From: Avena insularis
Taxonomy: Eukaryota > Streptophyta > Magnoliopsida > Poales > Poaceae
Length of the DNA: 64,000 nt
Reading direction: 5' to 3'
NCBI GenBank assembly: GCA_023614405.1
Contig: CM042684.1
Span: 210,186,941-210,250,940, forward strand
The position numbers and the translations under genes were made by a program. Below the pieces are notes generated by a model. That model was not told the DNA's origin and did no database searches. It saw only the letters and a list, made by a program, of their open reading frames with translations. Positions 11,763 to 24,958 of this stretch are shown here, piece by piece (within the stretch, counting starts at the first letter, position 1; every line of letters starts with the position of its first letter).

Positions 11763-14700
11763 GGATCAATGTGGGTTTGAAAGAGAGCACATGCAATGAC
11801 ACCAGTCGATCCATGTGTCAACGAAAAATAACAAATGCAATGTCTCTAGGGACTCCATGTGTCAAGCCATGGTCACAGAGACCAAAAACAGATAGGGAAG
11901 CAGCTTCCGCATTGCATGTTGCACTAGTTTGGCACAAGTTGATTCACAGAATCCACTAGAGTGTGTGTGGTCATGTGGATCGATGCGGTTTTCAAAGACA
12001 ACACATGCAATGACTCAAGTGGATCCATGTGTCAAGGGAAAAGAACAAATGCAATGACTCTAGGGACTCCATGTGCCAAGCCATGGTCACAAACACCAAA
12101 AAACATAGGGAAGTAGCTTCCACATTGCAGGTTGCACCAGTGTGGCGGAAGTTGGATCACAGAATCCACTAGAGTATGTGTGGTCATGTGGATCAATGTG
12201 GTTTTGGAAGAGAGGACATGCAATGACTCTAGGTACTCCATGTGTCAAGCCAGGGTCACAGAGAGAAAAACACACAAGGAAGCAGCTTCTGTATTACATG
12301 TTGCACCAGTGCGCCAAAAGTTGATTCACATAATCCACTAGATTGTGTGTTCATGTGGATCGATGTGGTTTTCAAAGATTTCACATGCAATGACACTAGT
12401 GGATCCATGTGTCATGGGAAAAGAACAAATGCAATGACTCTAGGGACTCCATGTGTCAAGCCATGGCCACAGAGACCAAAAAACAGATAGGGAAGTAGCT
12501 TCCGCATTGCATGTTGCACCAGTGTGGCAGAAGTTGATTCACATAATCCACTAGAGTGTGTGTGGTATGTGGATCAATGTGGTTTTCTAAGACAACACAT
12601 GCAATGAATCAAGTGGATCCATGTGTCATGGGAAAAGAACAAATGCAATGACTCTAGGGACTCCATGTGTCAAGCCATGGTCATAGAGACCAAAAACACA
12701 TAGGGAAGCAACATCCACATTGCATGTTGCACAAGTGTGGCAGAAGTGGCATCACAGAATCCACTGGAGTGTGTGTGGTCATGTGAATGAATGTGGTTTT
12801 GGAAGAGAGAACGGGGAATGACACCAGTGGATCCATATGTCATGGGAAAAGAACAAATGAATGACTCTAGGGACTCCATGTATCAAGTTATGGTCACATA
12901 GACCAAAAACACATAGGGAAGAAGCTTCCACATTGCATGTTGCACCAGTGTGGTAGAATTTGTATCACCAAATCCACTAGAGTGTGTGTGGTCATGTGGA
13001 TCAATGTGGTTTTCGAAGAGAGCACATGCAATGACACCAATGGATCCATGTGTCACGGGAAAAGAACAAATGCAATGACTCTAGGAACTCCATGTGTAAA
13101 GCAATGGCCACAGATACCAAAAACACATAGGGAAGCAGTTACCACATTGCATGTTGCACCAGTGTGGCAGAAGTTGCATCGCAGAATCCACTAGAGTGTG
13201 TGTGGTCATGTGGATCAATCTAGTTTTAGAAGACACCACATGCAATGACACCCGTGGATCCACGTGTCATAGGAAAAGAACAAATGCAATGACTCTAGGG
13301 ACTCCATGTGTCAAGCCAAGGTCAAAGAGACCAAACAAATAGGGAAGCAGCTTCCACATTGCATGTTGCACCAGTGTGGCAGAAGTTGCATCACAGAATC
13401 CACTAGAGTATGTGTGGTCATGTTAATCAATGTGGTCTTGGAAGAGAGCACATGCAATGACACCACTGGATCCATGTGTCATGGGAAAAGAACAAATGTA
13501 ATGACTCTAGTGATTGCATGTGTCAAGCCATGGTCATAGAGGCCAAAAACACATAGGGAAGCATCTTCCACATTGCATGTTGCACCAGTGTGGCAGAAGT
13601 TGTATCACAAAATCCACCGGAGTGTGTGTGGTCATGTGGGTCAATGTGGTTGTGGAAGAAAGCACATGTAATGAAACTAGTGGATCCATGTGTCACGGGA
13701 AAAGAATAAATGCAATGACTCTAGGGACTCCATGAGTCAAGCCATGGTCACAGAGACCAAAAACACATAGGGAAGCACCTTCCACATTGCATGTTGCACC
13801 AGTGTGGCAGAAGTTGCATCACAGAATCCAATGGAGTGTGTGTGGTCATTTGAATAAATGTGGTTTTGGAAGAGAGCACATGCAATGACACCAGTGGATC
13901 CATGTTTCATGGGAAAAGAACAAATGTAATGACTCTAGGGCCTCTATGTGTCAAGCTATGGTCAAAGAGACCAAAAACAGATAGGGGAGCATCTTCGACA
14001 TTGCATGTTGCACCAGTGTGGTAGAATTTGCATCACAAAATCCGCTGGAGTGTGTGTGGTCATGTGGATCAATGTGGTTTTCGAAGAGAGCACATGCAAC
14101 AACACTAGTGGATCCATGTGTCACGGGAAAAGAACAAATGCAACGACTCTAGGCACTCATGTGTCAAGCCATGGGCACAGAGACCAAGAACACATAGGGA
14201 AGTAGCTTGCACATTGCATGTTGCACCAGTGTGGCAGAAGTTGCATCACAGAATCCACTAGAGTGTGTGTGGTCATGTGGATCAATGTGGGTTTGAAAGA
14301 GAGCACATGCAATGACACTTGTGGATCCATGTGTCAAGGAAAAATTACAAATGCAATGACTCTAGGGACTCCATGTGTCAAGCCATGGTCACAGAGACCC
14401 AAACAGATAGGGAAGCAGCTTCCGCATTGCATGTTGCACCAGTGTGGCAGAAGTTGATTCACAGAATCCCCTAGAGTGTGTGTGTTCATGAGAATCAATG
14501 TGGTTTTCGAAGACACCACATGCAATGACTCAAGTTGATCCATGTGTCATGGGAAAAGAACAAATGCAATGACTCTAGGGACTCCATGTGTCAAGCCATG
14601 GTCAGAAACACTAAAAATATATAGGGAAGCAGCTTCCACATTGCAGGTTGCACTAGTGTGGTTAAAGTTGCATCATAGAATCCACTAGAGTGTGTGTGGT

Positions 14701-16619
14701 CATGTGGATCAATGTGGTTTTGGAAGAGAGGACATGCAATGACTCTAGGGAATTCATGTGTCAAGGCATGGTCACAGAGACCAAAAACACATAGGGAAGC
14801 AGCTTCTATATTGCATGTTGCACCAGTACGGCAGAAGTTGATTCACAGAATCCACTAGAGTGTGTGTTGATGTGGATCAATCTGGTTTTCTAAGAGTGCA
14901 CATGCAACAACACAAGTGTATCCATGTGTCATGGAAAAAGAACAAATGCAATGACTCTAGGGACTCCATGTGTCAAGCCATGGCCACAGAGACCAAAACC
15001 ACATAGGAAAGCAACTTCGACATTGCATGTTGCACTAGTGTGGCAGACGTTGCATCAGATAAACCACTTGAGTGTGTGTGGTCATGTGGATCAATGTTGT
15101 TTTGGAAGAGAGGACATCTAATGACACTAGTGGTTCCATGTGTCATGGGAAAAGAACAAATGCAATGACTCTAGGGACTCCATGTGTCAAGGCATGGTCA
15201 CAAAGACCAAAAACACATAGGGAAGCAGCTTCCACATTGCATGTTGCACCAGTGTGGCAAAAGTTGCATCACTGAATCCACTAGAGTGTGTGTGGTCATG
15301 TGAATCAATGAGGTTTTATAAGAGAGCACATGCAATGACACAAGTGGATCCATGTGTCAAGGGAAAATAACAAATGCAATGACTCTAGCGATTCCATGTG
15401 TCAAGCCATGGTCACAGAGACCAAAAAAACATAGGGAAGCATCTTCCACATTGCATGTTGCACTAGTGTGGCAGAAGTTGCATCACAGAATCCACTTGAG
15501 TGTGTGTGGTCATGTGGGTCAATGTGGTTGTGGAAGAGAGCACATGCAATGAAACCAGTGGATCCATGTGTCACGGGAAAAGAATAGATGCAATGACTCT
15601 AGGGACTCCATGATTCAAGCCATGGTCATAGAGACCAAAAACACACAGGGAAGCAACATCCACATTGCATGTTGCATCAGTGTGGCAGAACTTGCACCAC
15701 AGAATCCACTGGAGTGTGTGTGGTCATGTGAATCAATGTGGTTTTGGAAGAGAGAATGTGCAATGATACCCGTGGATCCATGTGTCATGGAAAAGAACAA
15801 ATGCAATGAGTCTTGGGACTCCATGTGTCAAGCTATGGTCACAGAGACCAAAAACACATAGGGAAGCAGCTTCCACATTGCATGTTGCACCAGTGTGGCA
15901 GAAGTTGCATCATAGAATCCAATGGAGTGAGTGTGGTCATGTGAATAAATGTGGCTTTGGAAGATAGCACATGCAATGACACCAGTGGATCCATGTGTCA
16001 TGGGAAAAGAACAAATGTAATGACTCTAGGGACTCCATGTGTCAAGCTATGGTCAGAGAGACCAAAAACAGATAGGGAAGTAGCTTCCATATTGCATGTT
16101 GCACAAGTGTGGTAGAATTTGCATCACCAAATCCGCTGGAGTGTGTGTGGTCATGTGGATCAATGTGGTTTTTGAACAGAGCACATGCAATGACACTAGT
16201 GGACCCATTTGTCACGGGAAAATAACAAATGCAATGATTCTAGGCACTCCATGTGTAAACCAATGGCCATAGATACCAAGAACACATAGGAAAGCAGCTA
16301 CCACATTGCATGTTGCACCAGTGTGGTAGAAGTTGCATCATAGAATCCACTGGAGTGTGGGGTCATGTGGATCAATCTGGTTTTAGAAGACAACACATGC
16401 AATGACACCCGTGGATCCACGTGTCACAGGAAAAGAACAAATGCAATGACTCTAGGGACTCCATGTGTCAAGCCAAGGTGACAGAGACAAAACACATAGG
16501 GAAGTAGCTTCCACATTGCATGTTGCACTAGTGTGGCAGAAGTTGCATCACAGAATCCACTAGAGTGTGTGTGGTCATGTTAATCAATGTGGTTTTGGAA
16601 GTGAGCACATGCAATGACA
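11763..16619. repeat. Satellite-like tandem array, about 214-bp monomer, 24 starts
   Basis: Monomers start (word GATCAATGTGG or a variant) at 11763, 11978, 12191, 12358, 12572, 12785, 12999, 13213, 13425, 13639, 13852, 14067, 14280, 14493, 14707, 14875, 15089, 15303, 15517, 15731, 15944, 16158, 16370 and 16582. Spacing is 212-215 except for the third and fifteenth monomers, which are 167-168 bp. Each full monomer contains an internal pair of similar half-motifs (GCAATGAC...TCCATGTGTCA), a GGATCC and usually a CCATGG. The period is not a multiple of three, so the many short frames here are not genes. Both edges are cut by retrotransposon sequence. I do not recognise it as one of the common Triticeae satellites. 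Confidence 0.9.
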
Positions 16620-16631
16620 TGGTGCGCCAAA
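16620..16631 (-). other. Primer-binding-site-like sequence of Element 3
   Basis: On the minus strand, TTTGGCGCACCA follows the LTR end CCGACA directly. This resembles the TGGCGC-type primer-binding sites of grass Gypsy elements and shows the LTR is a 5' LTR reading leftward. The satellite begins immediately beyond it. Confidence 0.45.
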
Positions 16632-17500
16632 TGTCGGAGAAGTGTCCCGTGAAGTAACAAGGGGTCCAACAAGCCCTATGTTCGAGGGGGCTAAACACAT
16701 GTTCCGAGCTTCTCAACGGAGGAAGAGACGGCGGTGCACAAGCATGACATAAATCTTGACACGGGGTTTTTTACCCAGGTTCAGGACCCTCGCGAGGAGG
16801 TAAAGCCCATACTCCTGCTTGATTGTATTGCTCGCGGTGCTTCATGAGGGTACAATGGTGAGCCAATGTCTAGGGTTACAGATCACCTTATATAGGAGGA
16901 GGTCTCCTTATATAGGTAGGTCGGGACTCTTCCCGCCAAATGTTGGGCGGGAAGGGTCACCACAATGCCGCGCCTCGAAGATCCGGTCTACAAGACTACT
17001 TTCTATGGACTTGGTCCTTCATCCTGGTCGCCCTCTGGTCCTTCACAAAGCTGGGATTCCTAGCACCATCCATCGCTATTCAATGCCCCCCTTGTCCCCT
17101 TGGCACCAAAGTGGTAAGGGATAGCTTCCCTATCTCTGACGACGTCCTTGGTGTATTTGCACCAGAAGGGGCAGCCCGGCCTCTCTTTACCGCGGCGGCC
17201 CACACGGTCCTGATCTTTCCCACAAGGCTTTGTCCTCTTCTTCCTCGTCGTGGTGGGATTAGGAACGCGCCCCTAGAGCGCGCTCAGGGGAATCTAAGGC
17301 CCGTTGGGGGACCCGGGCGAGCCAGTGCTCCACCGCAGCAGGTGCGAGGATTCATGCGAGTCTCACTCTTGAGGCGATAGTCTCAAGCTTTTCCTCATGA
17401 GGTCGTCAAGCTTGCTCCTCCACCTCAGGAGGGGAAGTGGCCCTGGCAGTGGGCCCACCTGCCGTGGGGTCGTGGTACCCTGGGTGCCAGGACTCCGACT
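16632..17500 (-). mobile_element. Element 3: truncated element, 5' LTR only
   Basis: The segment begins TGTCGG and ends CCGAC(T), giving the inverted ends of an LTR of about 869 bp. It is GC-rich with two tandem TATATAAGG-type boxes on the minus strand at about 16887 and 16906. A primer-binding-like site lies at its left edge, but no internal region follows, since the neighbour is the satellite array. The right edge joins Element 4 sequence. No partner LTR is in the window. Confidence 0.5.
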
Positions 17501-20490
17501 GCAGGATTTCGAATCCCTGTCTCCCGCGCACTGCGATGCCGGGTGTGCCGCTTCTCTGCCTCACGGCCTAGTTCCGTCAAATGTCTGGCCTAGTTTCCTT
17601 CTGTTAATTCTTTTTTCTACCAGATCTAGTAAAGGGTTGTCTGGTTTAAATCCATTTGAAATTAAATCCATTTGAAAATGTAAAATGCATCCTTTTGGCC
17701 AGATATAAACTTCCTAAGGTTCCTACATGTATTCCCAATATGTAGAACAAAAATACCAAATCATGCCTAGGAGTTTCCTAGCAAAATAAATCCTAACATG
17801 TATCATTTCCACCAAACAACTGTTACAAGGAGTTTAGTAATTCCTTTTTGGACAAAAACACCTTGTCCTTGAAGGTATTTGATATACCTTGCATGTCACT
17901 TTGACCTTAGTCCAAAAATCCCTATGGTTCTCCTATAGCAAAAATAACAAAATCAATTCAAATCTTCCTTTGAGAAATTCACAAAGTCAAAATAAAACTT
18001 GTTTTTACTTGATTTCAACTTATAGTACACAAGCACCACTAGTCCTACCCAATCCCATGAGTTCATGTTTTATTGAGCCTCTAGTGAATTTTAGTGATTT
18101 AAACCCTTCTACATGGTGTTGTTTAACTAGATAAATTCCTCCAGGAGTTCTACAACCTTAAAAATAGTGAATCTAATTTATTCAGAAAGGTATTTAAAAT
18201 ACCTACCATTTGTCCTTGGGTTCATACCAAAAGAGCCTTTAGATTTAATGTGGTGAAAAAGACAAAATGTTTGTAAAACTGACTTTAGAATTTTCCCAGG
18301 GGAATTCTGTTATTTTGAAGTGAAACCAACTCTCAGTGAACCAACACTCAAATCATTTCTTAATCCTAAGAGATAATTTTTGGACTTACAGATATTTTCT
18401 GGTGATTTATTCATGAAAATAAGGGTTTATCTAACTAGAAAATACATAACTAAATAAATAAAATTGATAAAATAATGCAACCACTTTTGGTGGCTTTGTT
18501 ATTTCAATACCTATTTGTCGATATCAATTTTGTACATTGGTATCATACATACACAAGCCTTGGTTCAAAAACCCTTATAATAAGTAGTATTTGGCCCTTA
18601 AATCATAAAGGAAGTCTCACAGATGCAACTAAAGTACTTCCAATTGCTTAGAACCCAACTTATGAAAACTTATTGAAGTGTATTGATGCTTTCCCCAATT
18701 TCTTTTTGTATTGTAAATGTGTGTGTTTGCCCTGTGTTGATTTTGGTATCTTGCTTGTTTGCATGTATGCTCTATGATGACGATAGTTGCGATTGAGTTG
18801 ACGTTAAGAAGAAGAGGCATTCTATATTATTATTGGTTTTATAAGAAGAATCCCAAGGACATATTACTGACTACTGGCAAGCCACTATTCCTGAATTCCA
18901 ATACTTGTCATACTCCTTTCATATACCTGTTTTGTATCTCTTTTACAAACTACATTATTACCCGCATGTTTTGTTTTACTACTACAACGCTAATAACTTG
19001 GATCCTCCAAGTTATGACTTGGTGTCCCCTAAGACACCATCCCTATTGACACTTATCATCCCCATTTAGACCAAGAGTAAGATGGATAGCATCCTACCTC
19101 TTTGGAAACCTTGGATCTCGTAAACAAAATTGTTTTGGGGATTACCGTATAATAGGTGGTTTGGAAATGTTTTGGTAAAACCCTTGGGATGGGCATCATT
19201 TCCAAGTGGATGGTTTCAAAGAAAAGGGGTGTTGTGAAGTGGAGAAGTAAATGGTATGAACTTGAGAAACAGAAGGGATGTTTTATGCCTTTATCGGAAC
19301 AACTCATCTATGCAACCACATTACCCCTAAGATATGGGGCTTAACTCGTAGTTTGTTTTCTTTAGCATGGGCAGCCCCTACACATGATATAGGGGAGAAA
19401 TCCCCCAAATTTTGGGTCTTCCCCTATAAAGGTCAACTGATCTGGGGTTGGCGGATGTCTCTAACAAGGGTCGGTGCAACGATTGGGTCTCCGCAGATGG
19501 TACGTTTTGGTAGTATGGAAGGAAAGATGTTTAAATGATATGCTAGTCTCGGATTTGCTTTCATGGTAGTATGGGAGGGAGCTTGGCGTTTATGCCATGG
19601 TGTACTCATTCCGGGAAGAACAAACCCAAAAGGAATGGTGCCTCTACTAGGGTCAACAAATGAAAGATTATCCGAACCCCCACGTACCATGGGTAATGGG
19701 TCATGGTTGAATCCCGGCAGATGTATTGATTCTTGTGGGGAAAGTGCACAGACTCTGTAGAGTAAAATCTATTCAAATAGTTGTCTCCAAGGTCAAGGCC
19801 AGTTCTAAAGGTGATTGCTGGAGGACCCAAATGGTGATCTAGGAAAGTTGAAAGAAAGAATGATGGTCATGAGAGGACCGGAGTTTAAGGTTTTGTTTTG
19901 ACCACGGATGGTCGAAGATGTTCAAAAAGGGATTTTCCTCCAAAAAAAATTTCAAAAAGGTTTTCAACAAGAATATAGAGATATCCAACTTTTAAAATGA
20001 AGTCATGTTTCCAAAACTCTTTTTCAACAAAGATGTAGAGATGCATATCTAGAAGAGAAACTAGGCTTTTCAAAAACAACCATAGCTAGAGCTATCTCGC
20101 CACAGCCAAACTACATGACCTTGTTTACCTTATCTTGGTGGTTTGCGAGTACATTCAAAGTACTCACTAGCGTTGTCCTTGGCTATTTACTTGGCCATAC
20201 TTTTAGAGGCTTGAAGGAAGAAGGTTACAATGACATCTATGCGAGCTAGGCCGTCTTCCCAGTCAGCTGCATGTAGGGTTAAGGCATGACTCTGACTCTA
20301 TGATTAATGAAGTTCCGCTGGTGATGTTTTGTACAACCATAATGGCATCAATGTAAGCCTTGTTCTCATTATGTACTAGATGTTGCAATGATACTTGTCA
20401 TTTATGTTCCATGGCTCATTGATCATGGGAAGATGGATATATGCATAACAGGGAACCTCGGATAATAAATCTGGGGGGCGTAGTTGATTC
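17501..20490 (+). repeat. Element 4, left copy: non-coding LTR-like sequence
   Basis: AT-rich DNA without a supported gene. About 17560-18775 aligns colinearly with 25000-26170, sharing many words such as the TTGAAGTGxAxxxAACTCTCA region near 18315 and 25760. About 20405-20490 aligns with 26190-26270. The stretch 18780-20400 has no counterpart in the right copy, which may be deleted there. High divergence marks this as one of the oldest sequences in the window. I read the two copies as LTRs or LTR fragments of one old element, but that is inference. Confidence 0.5.
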
Positions 20491-23447
20491 TGCCTTTGTA
20501 TGTGCTTGTGTTGGGATTAAGATACTTCTCTATTATATCAAAGGTTTACCAAAGCTATTTACCAAAAGGAAATGTCTTGGCTTACTTTACATATTCTCAT
20601 ATGTTCTTACTTTTAAAACATGAGCCAAGATGACTTTGACAAAACTAAAATGTTCTCCATTTATTCTATTACCAAAACTAAGGAGATCTATATGATACAA
20701 TCTCCCTATGTTTTCAAGACAGAGCTGTCTAAATATTCATTCCTCAAGTATTTACAAAACCTTTTGGAAAGCCAGTCCCTCTATCTCTTAGTAGTAGTGC
20801 CAAGGGACTCTCACCCTCTTCGTTACAAAAAAACCGTTATATACTTATTTCAAAACATCTCTCCCAAGACTTTGAGAATTTCTTGTGTATGTTTGTATCT
20901 CTTCCTTGAGATTTTTGTATGAATTGTATTGATCTGCTGTCAAGATGAATTGCCTTGATCTATTGTCTTAAAATATGTAGTGTCTTGACTTGGTTGTTAG
21001 ATGTTTGTCTGATCTACTCTACGATCTCATCCCCTAGTAACATAGCCTAAGCAACAACACACCCTCTAAATCTCAAGATGATGAATGGAAATCATTCTCC
21101 TCTCAACCCCTTAAGCTTGGATGGTATCCTAGAATCTCTCTCTCAAGAAATCCCTTTTACCGCACCCTTCTCATGCAAGAAAAGGATAATTGATCCTAAT
21201 AATACCCCACAAAAAAATTCTTGTGATCAAATCATCAAAACCCTAGTAGGAATCTTCCTCCTTGTTATCAGGTTCACTCTTTGGAACTCTAAACAAGACC
21301 CTTAACTCTTGACCTAAGGAAATGTGCCCCTTCTATACTCTTCCTTGTGATGTCATCTTCCATCACACATAGTTTCTTTGGATCAAGGAAGCCCTCTACC
21401 AAGTCCCCCAAGCTAGTCTTAACCTCTAGTCATTAACTTTAGCTTCTAATTCCTTAACATGATCAGTTTTGAGCTAATTCTTTTTAGTACTTTCCAAATC
21501 AATGGAGACCAACTCAAAGCATGTTATCATTCTACTCAATATACTCATCAACCGTGTTCACTTAATGGTGAGTTTGGAACCTTGCCACTCATCTATCCAA
21601 CGCAATCTCCCACTCTAGTCAAAAACTCTAGACCTACCAAATTTGGCTAAGTCAGAAGTTGTTATCAAGATCCAATTTTTGAGACACTAATTATAATAAT
21701 CCATGGGAATTATTGAAAATGCATTTGGACCATATTGAACACCATCATGTGCAATTTCTAACCCTACCCTTGCCCTTGACCAGATCCCTCTTGGACACAC
21801 TTGTCCTTGATGGTTTTCTAGTCAAGATAATAACATGTTGTGTCAAAAGTTAAAAGATTCAATATTTGGCAAATGTTTCCAACTCCATCAAACTTTCTCT
21901 GGATCAATTCCTTGCATGGGTGTGATCTACTCAACCTAGTATATCATCCCAAACCATCCTTGTTTCCAATGGAGACTTCAGTATCTTAAACCAACATGGT
22001 TTAGTATCCATGAGAATATTCTGTTTTGGCACGCTTAAAAATAACTAAGTTTGACCCCTAATTTATAAGCACCCAAACATGAGCAAGATAAAATATTTTC
22101 ATCTTCATAATCTACATCACCTAGCCTCCCACCTCATTTACCCCATCCAAATGGTTCTATGAATCACTAAACATAGCTGGGTTTAGATGGCAAGTCAATG
22201 TTTTGACCCTAGATCCCTAGAACCATCTTAATCCATCAAATTTGGTTTGAATTTAAAACTCAAACCCTACACACTCACTCTCCACTTACTCCTGGTTGTG
22301 CACCCCCACCTACCCCTGCCACTTGGCATGTGGTGATTTTCAAAGATAACAAGTAAAAAAGGGGCATTTCTTTTTATGTGTGCATAATCACCTCCATCAA
22401 TTTTATCATCAACAAATCAATCACTAAACCAATCCTTTGATCACCACAATAGCTACCTCACCCTCTGGTCGACCAGCACTATAGAATCTCCTCTCCACTC
22501 GCTCCATAGATCTTGGGCAGAGAGAAGGAGATGTGTCCAATCTTGCCTTTCTAGATAAAATAAATGGACCACTATAGCATCCTCGCTCTAGCTAGTAGTT
22601 GGGCATGTACTAACACCCCACAAGAACCCTCTACCCCACATGCTAGCCCCCATGGCTATCCCTAGCTGCCTATCCCTCTCTTTTCTTTGTTTCAACCGAG
22701 GTGGAGAAGGAAAGCATCCCGGGCTCTTTAAGGCCGAGTCACCGCACCTCCTTTGGTCCCTGACCCACACCACCCTATCCACTGCCTCACTCAACCAACC
22801 CATGCCCAACACCCTCTCTCCCTCTTCCTTATGGACCTAGAACACCAAGAGCCTCTTTGCTCGGGGATAAGGCTGTAGAGCGCCTCAGCCCCTCCCACTA
22901 GGATCATTCCACTCCTTTACCTTCCCACTCTCACCTCCCCGGAGCTTAGAATCCCTCTCCCTCTCTTCTGACCAGGAGGAGGAGGAAATCCTCCCGGATA
23001 TGCAAGTTTGCAGGCTGGTTTCCCTTCAACTCCAACCTTCCCCATCCTCACTCTCGACATGCATGTTCTTCACTGCTCCAGATCTACCTAACCCACCCCT
23101 TTTCTTTCCCTAGGGAACACTCGATCCATGGCCACCATCAACCTCTGACAATCCTCGCCCGCTTAGACCCGAGAACCACCATCACCGGGTCGATACTGCC
23201 TGTATCGCCCCTCGTTCAGCTTGCCTAGGAACACCGTGATGCCTCGTCGCCTCTTCCTCTTTGGTGGAGCACACCTGGTGAGACTCTGGCCCCTGCCTGC
23301 TTGCACTAGGGTTCCATCGTTGGGTCGCGTGGCTAAGTGGAGATGATGACTAGGGGATGTTGATCTTTTCTAGATCGAGCAACCATCATAGCTCTCTACG
23401 GAGCCCTGTCAAGCATGCTGGGCCCTTACGTGATTTGAAGCTGCGGT
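20491..23447. other. Gene-free AT-rich then GC/CT-rich region
   Basis: Nearly 3 kb with only short frames. It starts AT-rich and turns CT/GC-rich from about 22250, much like the 4.6-6.0 kb block of Element 1. It is probably the 5' half of the right-hand Element 4 LTR-like copy plus some interior. No domain, tRNA or clear primer-binding site was found. Confidence 0.4.
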
Positions 23448-24958
23448 TGATACGTCCATTTTGCATCACTATTCTATGTCTTAATTCACTGTTATTCATT
23501 GATATATTTCATATTGAGAGGTGATACTTATGTTATTTCATCTATTTTTGCATGGTTGATGAATTTTGGAGCATGGACCGCTGCAGTCAGGATTCTGATG
23601 GAAAAGGTGCTGTTTGGAGGCAAAATTCGTGAAGATCAGAAAATCCGGGAAAATATACGGAAAATCCTATTTTTTCCAGAAGACTAAGGATGCCAGAAGA
23701 TGGAGTGGAGGTGGGCCACATGGGGCCCACACCACCCCATGGCGCGGGCAGGCCTAGGCCGCGCCTGGAGGTGGTGTGGCCACCCTCGCCCACTCCAGCC
23801 TCTCCCCTCTGGCGTATATCATCCCCACGAAACCCTAAGACTAGGGGAGCGACCACAGAAAGATTCCGCCGCCTCTGCAGGGCGGAAAACACCAAGAGAG
23901 AAAGATCTCTCCGGCAGACAGATTTCTGCCGGGGGAATTCCTTCCCGGAGAGGGGAGATCGTTGCCATCAACACCACCATCAAGCAGGACTTCATCGGGA
24001 TCATCATCATCACCACCATCATCACCATCAGCACCCTCATCACCATCTCCATATTGCTGTAACAATTGCGTTGAATTTTGCATAGTTCATAGGGGAAACT
24101 TTCCCGGTGTTGATTACTCTTTGTAGTTGATGCTATTGAGTGAACCATTGAATTATTGTTTATGTTCAGATTGTTATACATCATTATTCCATCTCTGATC
24201 ATGATCCATATGATGTCTTGTGAGTAGTTCGTTTTGTTCTTGAGGACATGGGAGAAGTCTTGTTGTTAGTAGTGGAGTTGTGTTGAGAAAGATTCAACAG
24301 ATTGTTATTTAAGTTGTGGTGTACTTCTTCTAGTGGTGTCATGTGAACGTCGACTACATGACACTTCACCTATATGGGCCTAGGGGAATGCATTGTGTAT
24401 TTGGCTACTAATCATAGGGGTTGCCGGAGTGACAGAAACCTGAACCCCCGTTAGGAAACCATTGCACAAGGGACGTAAGGGTCTTAGAGTTTAAAGCTGT
24501 GGTTAGGTCTCTACCTTAATTACTTTCTTGTACTTACGGATGTTTGCAAGGGGTATAATCACAAGTATGTATTAGTCTTGGATGGGACGGTACATTAGCA
24601 CAGGTTCACCCACACAACACTTAGCAAGCTAAAGAAGACTAATCAACTATATGAAGCGAAAGCACTTGACAGTCTTCCCATGTGTCCTCGAGAACGTTTG
24701 GTCATCTTAAGTAATACAACCGGCTTGTCCTTCGCTGCATAAAGGATTGGGCCACTTTCTGCATTTATTCCTACTGTCTTTTATTTACTCGTACTTTGTT
24801 TAGTTGCTTTATCAAAAAACCCTAAAAATCTGTTTGCTAAGTATTTGCAGAGAATTCCTGATCCATACCACTAGCCAGCACCTTCTGCTCCTCGTTGGGT
24901 TCGACACTCTTACTTATCGAAAATACTGCAATACACCCTCTATACTTGTGGGTCATCA
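23448..24958 (+). mobile_element. Solo LTR (1511 bp) with intact target duplication
   Basis: It starts TGATACGTCC and ends GGGTCATCA. The five flanking bases GCGGT occur at 23443-23447 and again at 24959-24963. No primer-binding site, interior or second LTR exists, so this is the product of recombination between two LTRs of a former full element. A (CAT/CAC)n microsatellite at about 23965-24050 creates a histidine-rich spurious frame. It is inserted in the right copy of Element 4, whose sequence continues on both sides. Confidence 0.85.
23965..24052. repeat. CAT/CAC microsatellite inside solo LTR
   Basis: Imperfect CAT, CAC and CATCAC repeats. Translated, they give runs of histidine that could be mistaken for a protein. 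Confidence 0.7.

Noticed and set aside
11750..16716. Many 60-100 residue frames repeating a CNDT...SMCHGKRTNAMTLGTPCVKPW motif
   Set aside because: They come from the 214-bp tandem repeat. The period is not a multiple of three, so no protein repeat can persist.
23690..24085. 131-residue frame with a nine-histidine run
   Set aside because: It is produced by the CAT/CAC microsatellite inside the solo LTR and the opposite strand is equally open.
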